Of a stretch of 62,803 bases of DNA, positions 8,938 through 17,416 are shown in pieces. The DNA is from Litorimonas cladophorae. GTDB lineage: Bacteria > Pseudomonadota > Alphaproteobacteria > Caulobacterales > Maricaulaceae. The position numbers were made by a program, and so were the translations under genes. The notes under the pieces were generated by a model, which was not told where the DNA came from, made no database searches, and saw only the letters and a program-made list of their open reading frames with translations. The number at the start of each line of letters is the position of its first letter. The first letter of the stretch is position 1. The stretch is from contig NZ_BMYV01000001.1 in NCBI RefSeq assembly GCF_014652455.1, forward strand, positions 1,577,981-1,640,783, given 5' to 3'.

Positions 8938-9299
8938 AAACGTGTCTAATCGTTGATGACAGCCGTATGATCCGTCGTGTCGCGGGCAGAATTGTTAAAG
9001 ACCTCGGCTTTGAAACCATTGAGGCGATCAATGGCCAAGACGCTTTAGACAAATGCCTAATGGAACTACCCGATGCGATTTTAGTCGACTGGGCGATGCC
9101 GATCATGGACGGTTTTGATTTTGTCAAAAAACTCCGCGAGCTTCCGGGTGGAGATGAACCAACAGTTGTTTTCTGCACATCGGTTCGTGATGTCAGCCGT
9201 ATCGTTGAAGCTCTGGCCGCCGGTGCCGACGAATATATCATGAAGCCTTTTGACTCTGACATTATCGAGTCGAAGTTTGCCTTGGCAGGATTAGTATGA
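8934..9299 (+). CDS. CheY-like single-domain response regulator
   Basis: This 121-residue protein is a lone receiver domain. The acidic pocket is Asp8-Asp9 (IVDDS), the phospho-acceptor Asp52 (LVDWAMPIMDG), the switch threonine Thr82 (FCTS) and the conserved lysine Lys104 (MKPF). With no output domain it must act by protein-protein contact. Both ends overlap neighbours by ATGA, so it is translated together with the CheA-like and CheR-like genes. Candidate phosphate sources are an unlinked kinase or ChpT/CckA; the neighbour upstream seems unable to bind ATP. Confidence 0.92.
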   Translation: MKTCLIVDDSRMIRRVAGRIVKDLGFETIEAINGQDALDKCLMELPDAILVDWAMPIMDGFDFVKKLRELPGGDEPTVVFCTSVRDVSRIVEALAAGADEYIMKPFDSDIIESKFALAGLV

Positions 9300-10243
9300 G
9301 CGCAGCTGCCCGACACGGCGCGCTCTCTCTGGCTCCCACCTATTACGATGCGCTACGCCGACTAACATTAGAGCTCGCAGGAATAAACCTGGGCGCTAAT
9401 CACGCATTTTTGGTCGAAACTCGCCTTGCACGGCTAGCGCGCGACGAAGGGTATGAAAGCCTGGACGCCATGGTGAATGAGCTGTTCCAGACCGGTGGCT
9501 CTCGTCTGGCCATTCAAGTCGTCTCTGCCCTAACTGAACGCGATACGCATTTTTTCAAAGATAAGACGGCGTTCAAACGCCTACGTGAAATCGTCTTGCC
9601 CGACTTGCATCATAAACGTGGTGGCGGACGCATCCGTATTTTGAGTTTTGGCTGCGCCTCTGGTCAAGAGCCCTATGGCATGGCCATGGTTTTAGACCAG
9701 ATGCGGGATGAACTTGCGGGTATGAAGGTCGACATCGTCGGCGCCGATTACCCCAGCCAAGCTCTGGAACGCGCACGCGAAGGACGCTACACGCATTTCG
9801 ATGTACAGCGTGGTCTGCCCATTCGAGATTTAGTCAAATATTTCGAGCCCGATAATGCAGATTGGGTCATTAAAGACAGCATCCGAGAGCAAGTCGAATT
9901 TAGAGACATTCATTTGCTCTCGAAGTTAGATAGTCTGCAAGACTTTCATGCTGTGATGTTCTGCGGCAGCCTGCCTCACTACTCTGCGCCTGCACGTGTG
10001 CGCGTTCTACGTGGCTTATCGGGTTTGGTGAAAGAAAATGGCTACCTCATATTGGGCGAGGGCGAAAGTTTGAGCCAAATGAACTTTGGGTTCAATCGTG
10101 CGACATCAGAGCCGGGTCTGTATAAAAAGCGCGAAGTGGTTCTCGAACCCGAAATTGATCCGACAATAAAGGTTCCGAACGGCCGCACCACATTTGACAA
10201 AACGACCAAAGTGGCGAAGTCGCTCAAGCGTAAAGACACTTAG
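9296..10243 (+). CDS. CheR-family methyltransferase, divergent
   Basis: This 315-residue protein has a CheR N-terminal helical domain (about 10-85) and a SAM-dependent methyltransferase domain (about 100-280, motif I FGCASGQEPYGMAM). CheR O-methylates glutamates of chemoreceptors. Two features are divergent. The usual FCRNVLIYF block is replaced by MFCGSLPHYSAPARV, and the protein ends in a charged tail (KRKDT). No chemoreceptor, CheB or CheW is in the window, so the target may not be a classical chemoreceptor. The stop of the cheY-like gene overlaps its start. Confidence 0.85.
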   Translation: MSAAARHGALSLAPTYYDALRRLTLELAGINLGANHAFLVETRLARLARDEGYESLDAMVNELFQTGGSRLAIQVVSALTERDTHFFKDKTAFKRLREIVLPDLHHKRGGGRIRILSFGCASGQEPYGMAMVLDQMRDELAGMKVDIVGADYPSQALERAREGRYTHFDVQRGLPIRDLVKYFEPDNADWVIKDSIREQVEFRDIHLLSKLDSLQDFHAVMFCGSLPHYSAPARVRVLRGLSGLVKENGYLILGEGESLSQMNFGFNRATSEPGLYKKREVVLEPEIDPTIKVPNGRTTFDKTTKVAKSLKRKDT

Positions 10244-10250
10244 ATCCTAA

Positions 10251-10283
10251 GGTTAGTGGCTCTCGCACGAGAGACCTGACCTC
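10251..10283 (+). terminator. Hairpin between cheR and pheS
   Basis: CTCTCG and CGAGAG (near 10260-10273) form a 6-bp stem, extended outwards by imperfect AGGTTAG/CTGACCT pairing. It has no clear T-run, so it is either a weak terminator of the che-like operon or a folded leader of pheS. Confidence 0.35.
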
Positions 10284-10301
10284 ACATTCCATCAGCCCTC
10301 T

Positions 10302-10391
10302 ATGGTTGACCGTGGAACTCCGAAGCGTAAAAGACGCCGCTTAGTCGTTATGCTTTTGAAAGCCGCTTTCCATGTCCGATCTCCCTGCTGA
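10302..10391 (+). CDS. Possible 29-codon upstream peptide overlapping the pheS start
   Basis: An ATG at 10302 opens a 29-codon frame rich in arginine and lysine (TPKRKRRRL). It runs out of frame across the pheS start codon and stops at 10389-10391. pheS has no Shine-Dalgarno sequence of its own, and its start lies beside a GAAAGC/GCTTTC palindrome. Reading of this small frame could therefore open the pheS start (translational coupling). It has only one phenylalanine, so it is not a classical Phe attenuator. Chance occurrence is quite possible. Confidence 0.25.
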   Translation: MVDRGTPKRKRRRLVVMLLKAAFHVRSPC

Positions 10392-11439
10392 TCTCGAAGC
10401 CGTCCGCACCCGCGTACTCGCCGAAATCTCTGCCGCCAGCGACGTCGCGGCGCTAGATGATATCCGTGTTGCCGCTCTCGGTAAAAAAGGTGAAGTCAGC
10501 CTCATGATGCGGGGCCTGGGCAAAATGAGCCCTGACGAGAAAAAGATCATGGGGCCTGCGTTGAACGGATTAAAAGCCGATCTCAACGCCGCCGTTGACG
10601 CCAGAAAAACGGATCTCGAAAATGCGGCACTAGATGCCGCCCTCGCTTCTGAAACGATGGACATGACGCTTCCTGTTGGAAAACCCAACGGCACGCTGCA
10701 TCCTGTGAGCCAAGTCATGGAAGAAATGGCTGCGATTTTCTCCGATATGGGATTCTCGGTCGCAGAAGGTCCCGATATTGAAGATGACTTCCACAATTTT
10801 ACAGCGTTGAATTTCCCGCCAGGCCATCCCGCGCGCGATATGCACGATACGTTCTTCTTGGAAGATGGCGAGAAGGTCTTGCGAACGCACACATCACCCG
10901 TGCAAATTCGTACGATGATCAACCAAAAGCCGCCGATCCGTATCATCGCCCCAGGACGCACTTACCGCTCTGATTCTGACCAAACTCACACGCCAATGTT
11001 TCATCAGGTTGAAGGTCTGGTTATCGACAAAGGCATTCACATGGGTCACCTCAAAGGTGTGCTCATGGATTTTGTCAGCGCATTTTTCGAAACAGACGTC
11101 GACGTCCAATTCCGCCCCCATCATTTCCCCTTCACCGAGCCCAGCGCGGAGATGGATGTACGATATGAACGCGACGGCGCGGCGATCAAAATTGGCCAAG
11201 GCGAAAAATGGATGGAGATCCTCGGCTGCGGCATGGTCCATCCGAATGTTCTGCGGGCCTGCGGCTTAGACCCAGATGAATATCAGGGATTCGCTTTCGG
11301 CATGGGTGTCGATCGTCTCGCCATGTTGAAATATGGCATGCCAGACCTCCGCGATATGTTCGCCAGTGACACCCGCTGGTTGAGCCACTACGGTTTTGAC
11401 CCGCTGGTACAGGCAAACTTGGCGACAGGTTTGAGCTAA
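10372..11439 (+). CDS. pheS: Phenylalanyl-tRNA synthetase alpha subunit
   Basis: This 355-residue subunit carries the class II catalytic core that activates phenylalanine and charges tRNA-Phe in a (alpha-beta)2 enzyme. It has an N-terminal coiled-coil tRNA-binding arm (1-85). The class II core has motif 2 around [20 protein letters not shown] and motif 3 in [17 protein letters not shown]. Length and ends match the bacterial family. The stop overlaps the next start (TAATG), coupling it to an unknown membrane-anchored protein that separates it from pheT. Confidence 0.97.
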   Translation: MSDLPADLEAVRTRVLAEISAASDVAALDDIRVAALGKKGEVSLMMRGLGKMSPDEKKIMGPALNGLKADLNAAVDARKTDLENAALDAALASETMDMTLPVGKPNGTLHPVSQVMEEMAAIFSDMGFSVAEGPDIEDDFHNFTALNFPPGHPARDMHDTFFLEDGEKVLRTHTSPVQIRTMINQKPPIRIIAPGRTYRSDSDQTHTPMFHQVEGLVIDKGIHMGHLKGVLMDFVSAFFETDVDVQFRPHHFPFTEPSAEMDVRYERDGAAIKIGQGEKWMEILGCGMVHPNVLRACGLDPDEYQGFAFGMGVDRLAMLKYGMPDLRDMFASDTRWLSHYGFDPLVQANLATGLS

Positions 11440-12116
11440 TGCCTATTCCTACTGGATCATCCGACGAGTCGAATAAGCCCGCCGCTGCGCTCCTAAAACG
11501 GATCGACATTGGTTTAACGACAGGTATTATTGCCGTCCTTATCGCGTTCCTGTCCCTTTTGGTTGCCCGGGCGCAGACAAGCATGGCGCTTGAAGCACAG
11601 AAGGCCTCAGTTCTGCCCATCATCGATATTGATCTGGGCTATGAAAACGCCACGGATCGAAGCAATTCGGCTTTCGTTGTCCGGCTTAATAATGTCGGTG
11701 CGGGCATCGCGCATATTCAAAAAGTTGTGCCCGTCCAAAATGGCAAACCCGTCGAAGAGGTAAGCGTGTTTGAAAACGCCATTATGAATGGCCGTATGCG
11801 CAGCAACATCGCGGCGCCAATGGTAACGCATGCGGCAGGTTTCCTACGCGCTGGCGACAGCGTCGAACCCCGCCGCTACCGAATGGGTGCGGCTGGGTCA
11901 GAGCTTGGCGCCTATCTGCGCGGAGAATATGGCACCCCTCTGGACGGGTTGGATTTGGAAGTCTGCTATTGCTCGGTTTTCGAAGACTGCTGGACCGTCA
12001 AATATCTTGATCGCAAATTGCCGACGCCGGTTAATAATTGTGGAATTAAAGATGCGCCGGTCGATTATTTCCAAACCTATATTGACCAAACTGCCGCGAA
12101 ACGCCTGAAGCCGTAA
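11439..12116 (+). CDS. Membrane-anchored protein of unknown function inside pheST
   Basis: I do not recognise this 225-residue protein. It has one transmembrane helix near the N-terminus (about 27-47, TTGIIAVLIAFLSLLVARAQ) and a C-terminal domain of about 170 residues outside or inside the membrane. That domain opens LPIIDIDLGYENATDRSN and has three cysteines close together (CYCSVFEDC). Similar one-helix proteins with an immunoglobulin-like tail are widespread and unnamed. The frame has normal codon use and its start overlaps the pheS stop (TAATG). pheT begins 23 bp later. It therefore looks like a real gene cotranscribed with pheST, but no functional link to charging of tRNA is evident. Confidence 0.75.
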   Translation: MPIPTGSSDESNKPAAALLKRIDIGLTTGIIAVLIAFLSLLVARAQTSMALEAQKASVLPIIDIDLGYENATDRSNSAFVVRLNNVGAGIAHIQKVVPVQNGKPVEEVSVFENAIMNGRMRSNIAAPMVTHAAGFLRAGDSVEPRRYRMGAAGSELGAYLRGEYGTPLDGLDLEVCYCSVFEDCWTVKYLDRKLPTPVNNCGIKDAPVDYFQTYIDQTAAKRLKP

Positions 12117-12139
12117 GATAGATAAAGAAGCATAAGAAA

Positions 12140-14530
12140 ATGAAATTCACCCTGTCTTGGCTGAAACGCCACCTGAAAACAGATGCAACGATCGAAGAGG
12201 TCGCCGAGGCGATGACGCTCGCGGGTTTGGAAGTCGAAGAAATCATCGATCCCGCAAAAGCCTTGTCCGCTTTCACGATTGCCCATGTGATTTCCGCAGA
12301 GAAACATCCCGACGCCGACAAGCTACAAGTCTGCCAAGTCGAGACGGTGGATGGCCCCAAGCAAATCGTGTGCGGCGCACCCAATGCGCGCGCAGGTATC
12401 GCCGTCGCATACGCACCGCTGGGCGCTTATATTCCGGGTCTGGATTTCGCGCTGGATAAAAAGCCGCGCAAGATTCGCGGCGTCGAAAGCTCGGGCATGA
12501 TGTGTTCAGGCAAAGAGTTGGAAATGGGCGATGACCATGACGGCATCCTCGAACTGGACCCGTCCCAATTCCCTGTCGGCCAAGCTATATCTGATGCGAT
12601 GGGCGCCAATGACCCTGTCATTGATTTCGAAGTCACGCCGAACCGTCCAGATTGGTTGGGTGTAAATTCGATCGCACGTGATCTCGCCGCTGTGGGGTTG
12701 GGTGAATTAATTACCCCTGCCATTGAGCCAGTCGCGGGGACATTCCCCTGCGATCAAGAGATCACTATTGAAGACACGGACGGCTGCCCAGCTTTCGTTG
12801 GTCGCATTGTTCGCGGTGTTAAAAACGGCCCGTCACCGCAGTGGTTGCAAGATCAACTGAAATCTATTGGCCTGCGTCCCATTTCTGCCCTCGTCGATAT
12901 CACGAACTTCGTGACTTATGATCGTGCACGGCCTTTACATTTTTATGACCTGAACAAGGTCCAAGGTGCGATCATGGTTCGCCGAGGCAAAGACGAGACG
13001 TTCGAAGCCTTGGACGACAAATTATACACCGCATCTGCTTCAGATATCGCGATCACAGACACTTCCGGCATTCTGGGTCTCGGCGGGATTGTTGGTGGCG
13101 AAAGCACGGGCGTTGACGAAAACACGACGGATATTCTGATCGAATCCGCTTATTTCGATCCCCTTACCATTCGTCGTACGGCCAAACGCTTGGGCGTGAA
13201 TTCCGACGCCAAATATCGTTTTGAGCGTGGCGTGGATACAGGTGGACTGATTGACGGTGCTGAACTGGCAACACGCCTCGTCATGGATATTTGCGGTGGC
13301 GAGCCAAGCGACATCAAAGTCGCCGGTGAAATCCCGGCAACGCCAGCTGATGTGAATTTTAACACAGATTTGGTTGAGCGCCTCACGGGCCTCAAACTGT
13401 CCGATTTTGCGATGGAGAAGATCCTGACTGACCTCGGATTTGGTGTCGTCAAAGGCGAGACATGGACCGTCACAGTTCCGAGCTTCCGCCGCGATGCGGT
13501 GGGCGGCGCAGATTTGGTCGAGGAAATCGCGCGCATTCACGGCTTCCACAATCTCGAAGCTGTTAGCTTACCGCCCCTTCCCGGTCGTCGTGAACCAACT
13601 GCAACCCTGACACAAAATCGCACCCGACTGGCGCGCCGGGCTTTGGCTCTGCAGGGTCTGAGCGAAGCGATCACTTGGTCTTTCGTATTGGAAGATCACG
13701 CCAAAGCGTTTGACGGTGGCCAAGCCAATCTTGCGCTGGATAATCCGATTTCAAATGACCTCAACTGGATGCGCCCCAGCGCCTTAATTCATCTGCTCTT
13801 GGCGGGACAACGCAGTGCTAACCAAGGCTACCCAGGTGCCGCTCTGTTCGAGCTCGGACCAATCTTCCAAGGCACAGCCCCAGATGAGCAATCTTTGTCT
13901 TTGGCCGGCATGCGCCGCGTTGAACCGTCCCGTGATTGGGCCGGTGCCGTGGATATCACAGCCCTGACCGCCAAAGCGGACGTTATGTCGGCACTGGCCG
14001 CGATGGGTGCGAATACGGACAATCTGCAAGTTATGGACGCTGTTGGATCATACTGGCATCCTGGTCGGTCTGCGAGCCTGCGTTTAGGGCCGAAAAACGT
14101 TCTTGCCAGTTTCGGCGAGCTTCACCCACGCGCTCTAAAATCGCTCGGCATTGACGGACGCGTTGTCGCTTTTGAGATCGCACCTGATAATCTGCCTGCG
14201 CCGAAGAAAAAATCAGCGTCGAAAGCCAAATCTGCGCTCACCCTATCCGACCTCATGCCTGTCCATCGCGACTTCGCCTTTATCGTGTCGGAGGACGTGC
14301 GGTCAGGTGATATTTTGCGAGCCGCCAAAGGCGCTGATAAGCAACTCATCAGCGAGGTCTCTCTGTTTGATGTGTATCGCGGCAAGGGCGTCGACGAAGG
14401 TCACAAGAGCCTCGCGATCGACGTGACGCTGACACCAAAAGCAGCCACCCTCACCGACGCCGACATCGAAGCCGTCAGCAGCAAAATCATCGACAAAGTG
14501 ATGAAAGCGGGCGGACGTTTGCGCGGTTAG
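12140..14530 (+). CDS. pheT: Phenylalanyl-tRNA synthetase beta subunit
   Basis: This 796-residue subunit completes the (alpha-beta)2 synthetase. Domain order is the full bacterial one. The tRNA-binding OB fold (about 39-150, HPDADKLQVCQVE and QIVCGAPNARAG) comes first. The B3/B4 editing domain (about 210-390, with GGIVGGESTGVDENT) and B5 follow. Then come the pseudo-catalytic core and the C-terminal ferredoxin-fold anticodon domain FDX-ACB (about 700-795, SDLMPVHRDFAFIV). A lysine- and serine-rich linker (PKKKSASKAKS) lies just before the last domain. It follows the inserted unknown gene by 23 bp and is very likely in the same operon as pheS. Confidence 0.97.
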   Translation: MKFTLSWLKRHLKTDATIEEVAEAMTLAGLEVEEIIDPAKALSAFTIAHVISAEKHPDADKLQVCQVETVDGPKQIVCGAPNARAGIAVAYAPLGAYIPGLDFALDKKPRKIRGVESSGMMCSGKELEMGDDHDGILELDPSQFPVGQAISDAMGANDPVIDFEVTPNRPDWLGVNSIARDLAAVGLGELITPAIEPVAGTFPCDQEITIEDTDGCPAFVGRIVRGVKNGPSPQWLQDQLKSIGLRPISALVDITNFVTYDRARPLHFYDLNKVQGAIMVRRGKDETFEALDDKLYTASASDIAITDTSGILGLGGIVGGESTGVDENTTDILIESAYFDPLTIRRTAKRLGVNSDAKYRFERGVDTGGLIDGAELATRLVMDICGGEPSDIKVAGEIPATPADVNFNTDLVERLTGLKLSDFAMEKILTDLGFGVVKGETWTVTVPSFRRDAVGGADLVEEIARIHGFHNLEAVSLPPLPGRREPTATLTQNRTRLARRALALQGLSEAITWSFVLEDHAKAFDGGQANLALDNPISNDLNWMRPSALIHLLLAGQRSANQGYPGAALFELGPIFQGTAPDEQSLSLAGMRRVEPSRDWAGAVDITALTAKADVMSALAAMGANTDNLQVMDAVGSYWHPGRSASLRLGPKNVLASFGELHPRALKSLGIDGRVVAFEIAPDNLPAPKKKSASKAKSALTLSDLMPVHRDFAFIVSEDVRSGDILRAAKGADKQLISEVSLFDVYRGKGVDEGHKSLAIDVTLTPKAATLTDADIEAVSSKIIDKVMKAGGRLRG

Positions 14531-14653
14531 GGCAATAGAATATTCGGTGCCAAGATTGCCGCAGGTTTAACCTTAAAACGCGAAGCATTGTTGCAATGCC
14601 GAATTGCAATCGCGGTGGTCGCCTCGGCTATCTAAACACGCTAACGCAGTTTC

Positions 14654-15097
14654 ATGACGCCCTATAGTTATCGCAGTGATCCCAGCGTTCCTGATTTTTC
14701 GGATGATCGCGCGATCATTGTCTTTGACGGATATTGCGTCATGTGTTCGGGCTTCATGCGGTTTGTTTTACGTAAAGACCGCAAAGAGCACTTTCGCTTT
14801 CTGCCCGCGCAAAGCCCGCTAGGTGAAGCGCTTTACGTCCATTATGGATTGAAAGCTGGCGATTATGATAGTGTGCTTTTGATCGAGAATGGTGAAGTTC
14901 GAGTCAAATGGGACGCCTCGCTCGGCGTTTTCGAAAACTTAGGATGGCCGTGGAAACTGGCAGGCATGGGTCGGATTTTACCGAAATTCTTAGCCGTCCC
15001 CCTGTATGATTTTATCGCGCGCAACCGCTTTAATTGGTTCGGACGGCGAGAGGTTTGCATGATCCCCACAGCAGAAGAGCAGAGCCGTTTCCTATGA
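14654..15097 (+). CDS. DCC-family thiol-disulphide oxidoreductase-like protein (DUF393)
   Basis: This 147-residue protein has the DxxCxxC signature of the DCC family (FDGYCVMCSGFMRF, residues about 25-38) and the rest of the DUF393 fold, with RFLPAQSPLGEAL and the C-terminal FNWFGRREVCM. The CxxC pair suggests thiol-disulphide chemistry, but no substrate is established for the family. It is translationally coupled by ATGA to the downstream oxidoreductase gene, which suggests a shared role in redox or lipid metabolism. No clear Shine-Dalgarno is seen before the ATG. Confidence 0.82.
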   Translation: MTPYSYRSDPSVPDFSDDRAIIVFDGYCVMCSGFMRFVLRKDRKEHFRFLPAQSPLGEALYVHYGLKAGDYDSVLLIENGEVRVKWDASLGVFENLGWPWKLAGMGRILPKFLAVPLYDFIARNRFNWFGRREVCMIPTAEEQSRFL

Positions 15098-16734
15098 AAG
15101 TCCTCATCATTGGCGGATACGGGACATTTGGCTTTGGCATGGCCGAGCGCTTGTCAGACGAACCCGAATTGGAACTTATTCTGGCGGGTCGGTCTTTGGA
15201 CAAAGCCGAAACAGCCTGCGCGAAACTATCAGGTGCAACGACACTCACGCCGTTGAAACTGGATCGCAATGCGTTGGACTTAGCTTTCAAACCTGATCTC
15301 ATTGTTGACGCATCGGGTCCTTTCCAAGCCTATGGCGGGTCGCCCGTCGTAGATTACTGCCTGAAACACGGCATCCCCTATGCAGACATCTCAGATGATG
15401 GCGCCTTCGTGTCCGCGGTTTTGGCGCAGTCTAAAGCTGCCAAGACAGCAGGCATTGCCCTCATCTCAGGTCTATCGACCTGTCCTGTTCTCAGCGCTAT
15501 CGGCCTACGGGAAATCGAAGCCCGCATTGGCCCCGCAACCGATGTTACCATTGGGATTGCGCCTTCACCCAAAGCGGAACTGGGTAGAAATGTCGTGGCC
15601 GCCGTCGCAAATTATGCAGGTCAGGATAAAGTTAGCGTTCTACGCAGTGGAAAAATTGTAAAAACAACGGGTCTGACAGAAGTTCGGAACGAGACGATCT
15701 GCGTCCCAGGCAAGATACCCTTGCCCCGTTTGCCCTTCGCCTTGGCCGATGCGCCGGACGCTGTGGTCTTAGGTGCCGATTTTTCGGCTCTACGGAATAT
15801 TTGGACAGGCGCAGGCACGCGCCCCATCTGGCTGCATCGCCTTTTAGTGATTTTATCCAAAGGCGTTGCACGAGGTATCGTTCCAAAACTGACACCTTTC
15901 GCCGATATTTTCCACCGCGCGCGCGGGCTATTTCGCTTTGGCATAGATCGCGGTGGCATGGTCGTACGCGCCTCGAATACCGACGGAGACGCCAGTTGGC
16001 ATTTGGTCGCTGAGGGCGACCATGGCCCTCGCATACCAGCCCTGCCCGTTGTCGCATTCATCCGTCAAATGGCGGAAGGCGTCACGCCCGTTGCGGGGGC
16101 CTATTCAGGACATCAGATCATCGGCTTACCAGAACTGGCACCCGAGTTTTCCAAATTAGACATTACCTATGGCCTGCAATTCGACAGCGAAAGCTTGCCC
16201 GTCTATGAGCAGGTTTTAGGCTCCGCTCATGGCGATCTACATCCTTCAATAATCGACATGCACCGTACAGGCGACGGACGCGTCTTTGTCGGCGAATGTG
16301 ATGTCACACGCGGGCGAAATCCATTATCGCATATCGTTGCGGCTATCGTTGGATTTCCCAAAAGCGGTCGAAATGTTCCGGTCAGCGTAACCGTCGTCCC
16401 CAAGGAAAACGGAGAAACATGGACTCGCAATTTCGGCGGTAAAACCTTTAGCAGTCACCACAGTCTCGGAAAAAAGAAATGGGCACGTCATGTGACGGAG
16501 CGCTTCGGCCCGATAGCGATACATATGGCGATTTTAGAGGAAAGCGGAAACTTACGGATAGAAACCCAAGGCTGGTCCATTTTCGGACTACCGCTACCGC
16601 GCGTTTTACGACCGGGGGGCGACGTCTTTGAAACACAAGACAGGCAAGGACGGTTTGTCTTTCATGTCGATTTAAAAGCGCCGCTCTTTGGACGCCTTTG
16701 CAAATATGAAGGTTGGCTAACGCCAGAGACCTAG
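15094..16734 (+). CDS. Saccharopine dehydrogenase-fold oxidoreductase with DUF4166 domain
   Basis: This 546-residue two-domain protein has an N-terminal Rossmann domain of the saccharopine-dehydrogenase NADP-binding type (VLIIGGYGTFGFGMAERL, residues 3-20, with VDASGPFQAYGG). A C-terminal DUF4166 domain follows (about 360-540, ITYGLQFDSESLPVYEQVLG and ETQGWSIFGLPLPRVL). This fusion is found in many proteobacteria, often annotated as a short-chain oxidoreductase; the substrate is unknown. The start at 15094 overlaps the DCC gene stop (ATGA). A start 20 codons upstream would overlap the DCC gene more deeply. Its stop overlaps that of the convergent eipA-like gene (shared CTAG). Confidence 0.85.
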   Translation: MKVLIIGGYGTFGFGMAERLSDEPELELILAGRSLDKAETACAKLSGATTLTPLKLDRNALDLAFKPDLIVDASGPFQAYGGSPVVDYCLKHGIPYADISDDGAFVSAVLAQSKAAKTAGIALISGLSTCPVLSAIGLREIEARIGPATDVTIGIAPSPKAELGRNVVAAVANYAGQDKVSVLRSGKIVKTTGLTEVRNETICVPGKIPLPRLPFALADAPDAVVLGADFSALRNIWTGAGTRPIWLHRLLVILSKGVARGIVPKLTPFADIFHRARGLFRFGIDRGGMVVRASNTDGDASWHLVAEGDHGPRIPALPVVAFIRQMAEGVTPVAGAYSGHQIIGLPELAPEFSKLDITYGLQFDSESLPVYEQVLGSAHGDLHPSIIDMHRTGDGRVFVGECDVTRGRNPLSHIVAAIVGFPKSGRNVPVSVTVVPKENGETWTRNFGGKTFSSHHSLGKKKWARHVTERFGPIAIHMAILEESGNLRIETQGWSIFGLPLPRVLRPGGDVFETQDRQGRFVFHVDLKAPLFGRLCKYEGWLTPET

Positions 16735-17396
16735 ATCGGTAGGTACCCGCGTTTGCGAGTGTAGCTGGTGTATCCGATATTTGCGCCAAGACGAACACCT
16801 GCGCCCGCGCGAACTGGCGCCAAGGTGATTCCATTCGCACGTTGATAATGCACAGCCATCCCGGCCACGAGGAAGGCCGAGCCATCGACACCTGGGAAAC
16901 GACGGAAGATATCTTCCGGATCATCCAGATCATAAACCAATGTAAACACACGACTGATTTCTGCGCCCGCATCTACGCCAACTGTGGGGCCAGCCCAATA
17001 GACAGGCATCGTGCGACCATCTTTCATCCAGAGCGTCCCCTTACCATATTTGGCACCGAAGATTAGGGCGCCACCACCCTCCTCGCCTGTGATATATCCG
17101 ACGGGTCGGCCTTGTTTCTTAAATAAGCGTTCGATCGTGGAGGCCGCGCTTTCTGCAGTTACGCCCAAATGATCAGAGATCGCACCTGCAAGTTCGGATT
17201 CATTATAGCCGCCTTTACTCTTACTCTGCGCTTGAGGCACTTCGCCTTGCGGGTAGCCGTTGGGATTGTTCTGCGGCGCACTTGCGCAACCCGTGAGAGC
17301 TAAGGCAGCAGCACAAATCAAGATCAGCGCTGCCGTGGTTAAGTTGAGCTTTGGGAGGTTTTTGGCTGGATTATACATGGTCACGGTGTCGGCCAT
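16731..17396 (-). CDS. eipA: DUF1134 lipoprotein, EipA-like envelope integrity protein
   Basis: This roughly 220-residue protein has a lipoprotein signal (TTAALILICAAALALTGC), then a glycine/glutamine-rich linker and a DUF1134 domain over the last 160 residues (GVTAESAASTIERLFKKQG, and DAGAEISRVFTLVYDLDD). DUF1134 is the domain of EipA, a periplasmic protein needed for envelope stress resistance in Brucella and reported there to be under CtrA control. A perfect CtrA box lies immediately upstream (17401-17416). The start is uncertain: ATG at 17396 or the in-frame ATG at 17378. A TATAAT at 17370-17375 overlaps the second, and neither has a good ribosome site. It is convergent with the DUF4166 gene. 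Confidence 0.85.
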   Translation of the reverse strand: MADTVTMYNPAKNLPKLNLTTAALILICAAALALTGCASAPQNNPNGYPQGEVPQAQSKSKGGYNESELAGAISDHLGVTAESAASTIERLFKKQGRPVGYITGEEGGGALIFGAKYGKGTLWMKDGRTMPVYWAGPTVGVDAGAEISRVFTLVYDLDDPEDIFRRFPGVDGSAFLVAGMAVHYQRANGITLAPVRAGAGVRLGANIGYTSYTRKRGYLPI

Positions 17397-17400
17397 CGTG

Positions 17401-17416
17401 GTTAATGTTGCGTTAA
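17401..17416 (-). promoter_or_regulatory. CtrA box upstream of the eipA-like gene
   Basis: On the minus strand the sequence is TTAACGCAACATTAAC, an exact match to the CtrA consensus TTAA-N7-TTAAC. It ends 5 bp before the upstream candidate ATG (17396) and lies within the last codons of the preceding gene. A TATAAT follows 25 bp downstream. Direct CtrA control of the DUF1134 gene is the natural reading and mirrors what is described for Brucella eipA. Confidence 0.75.
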
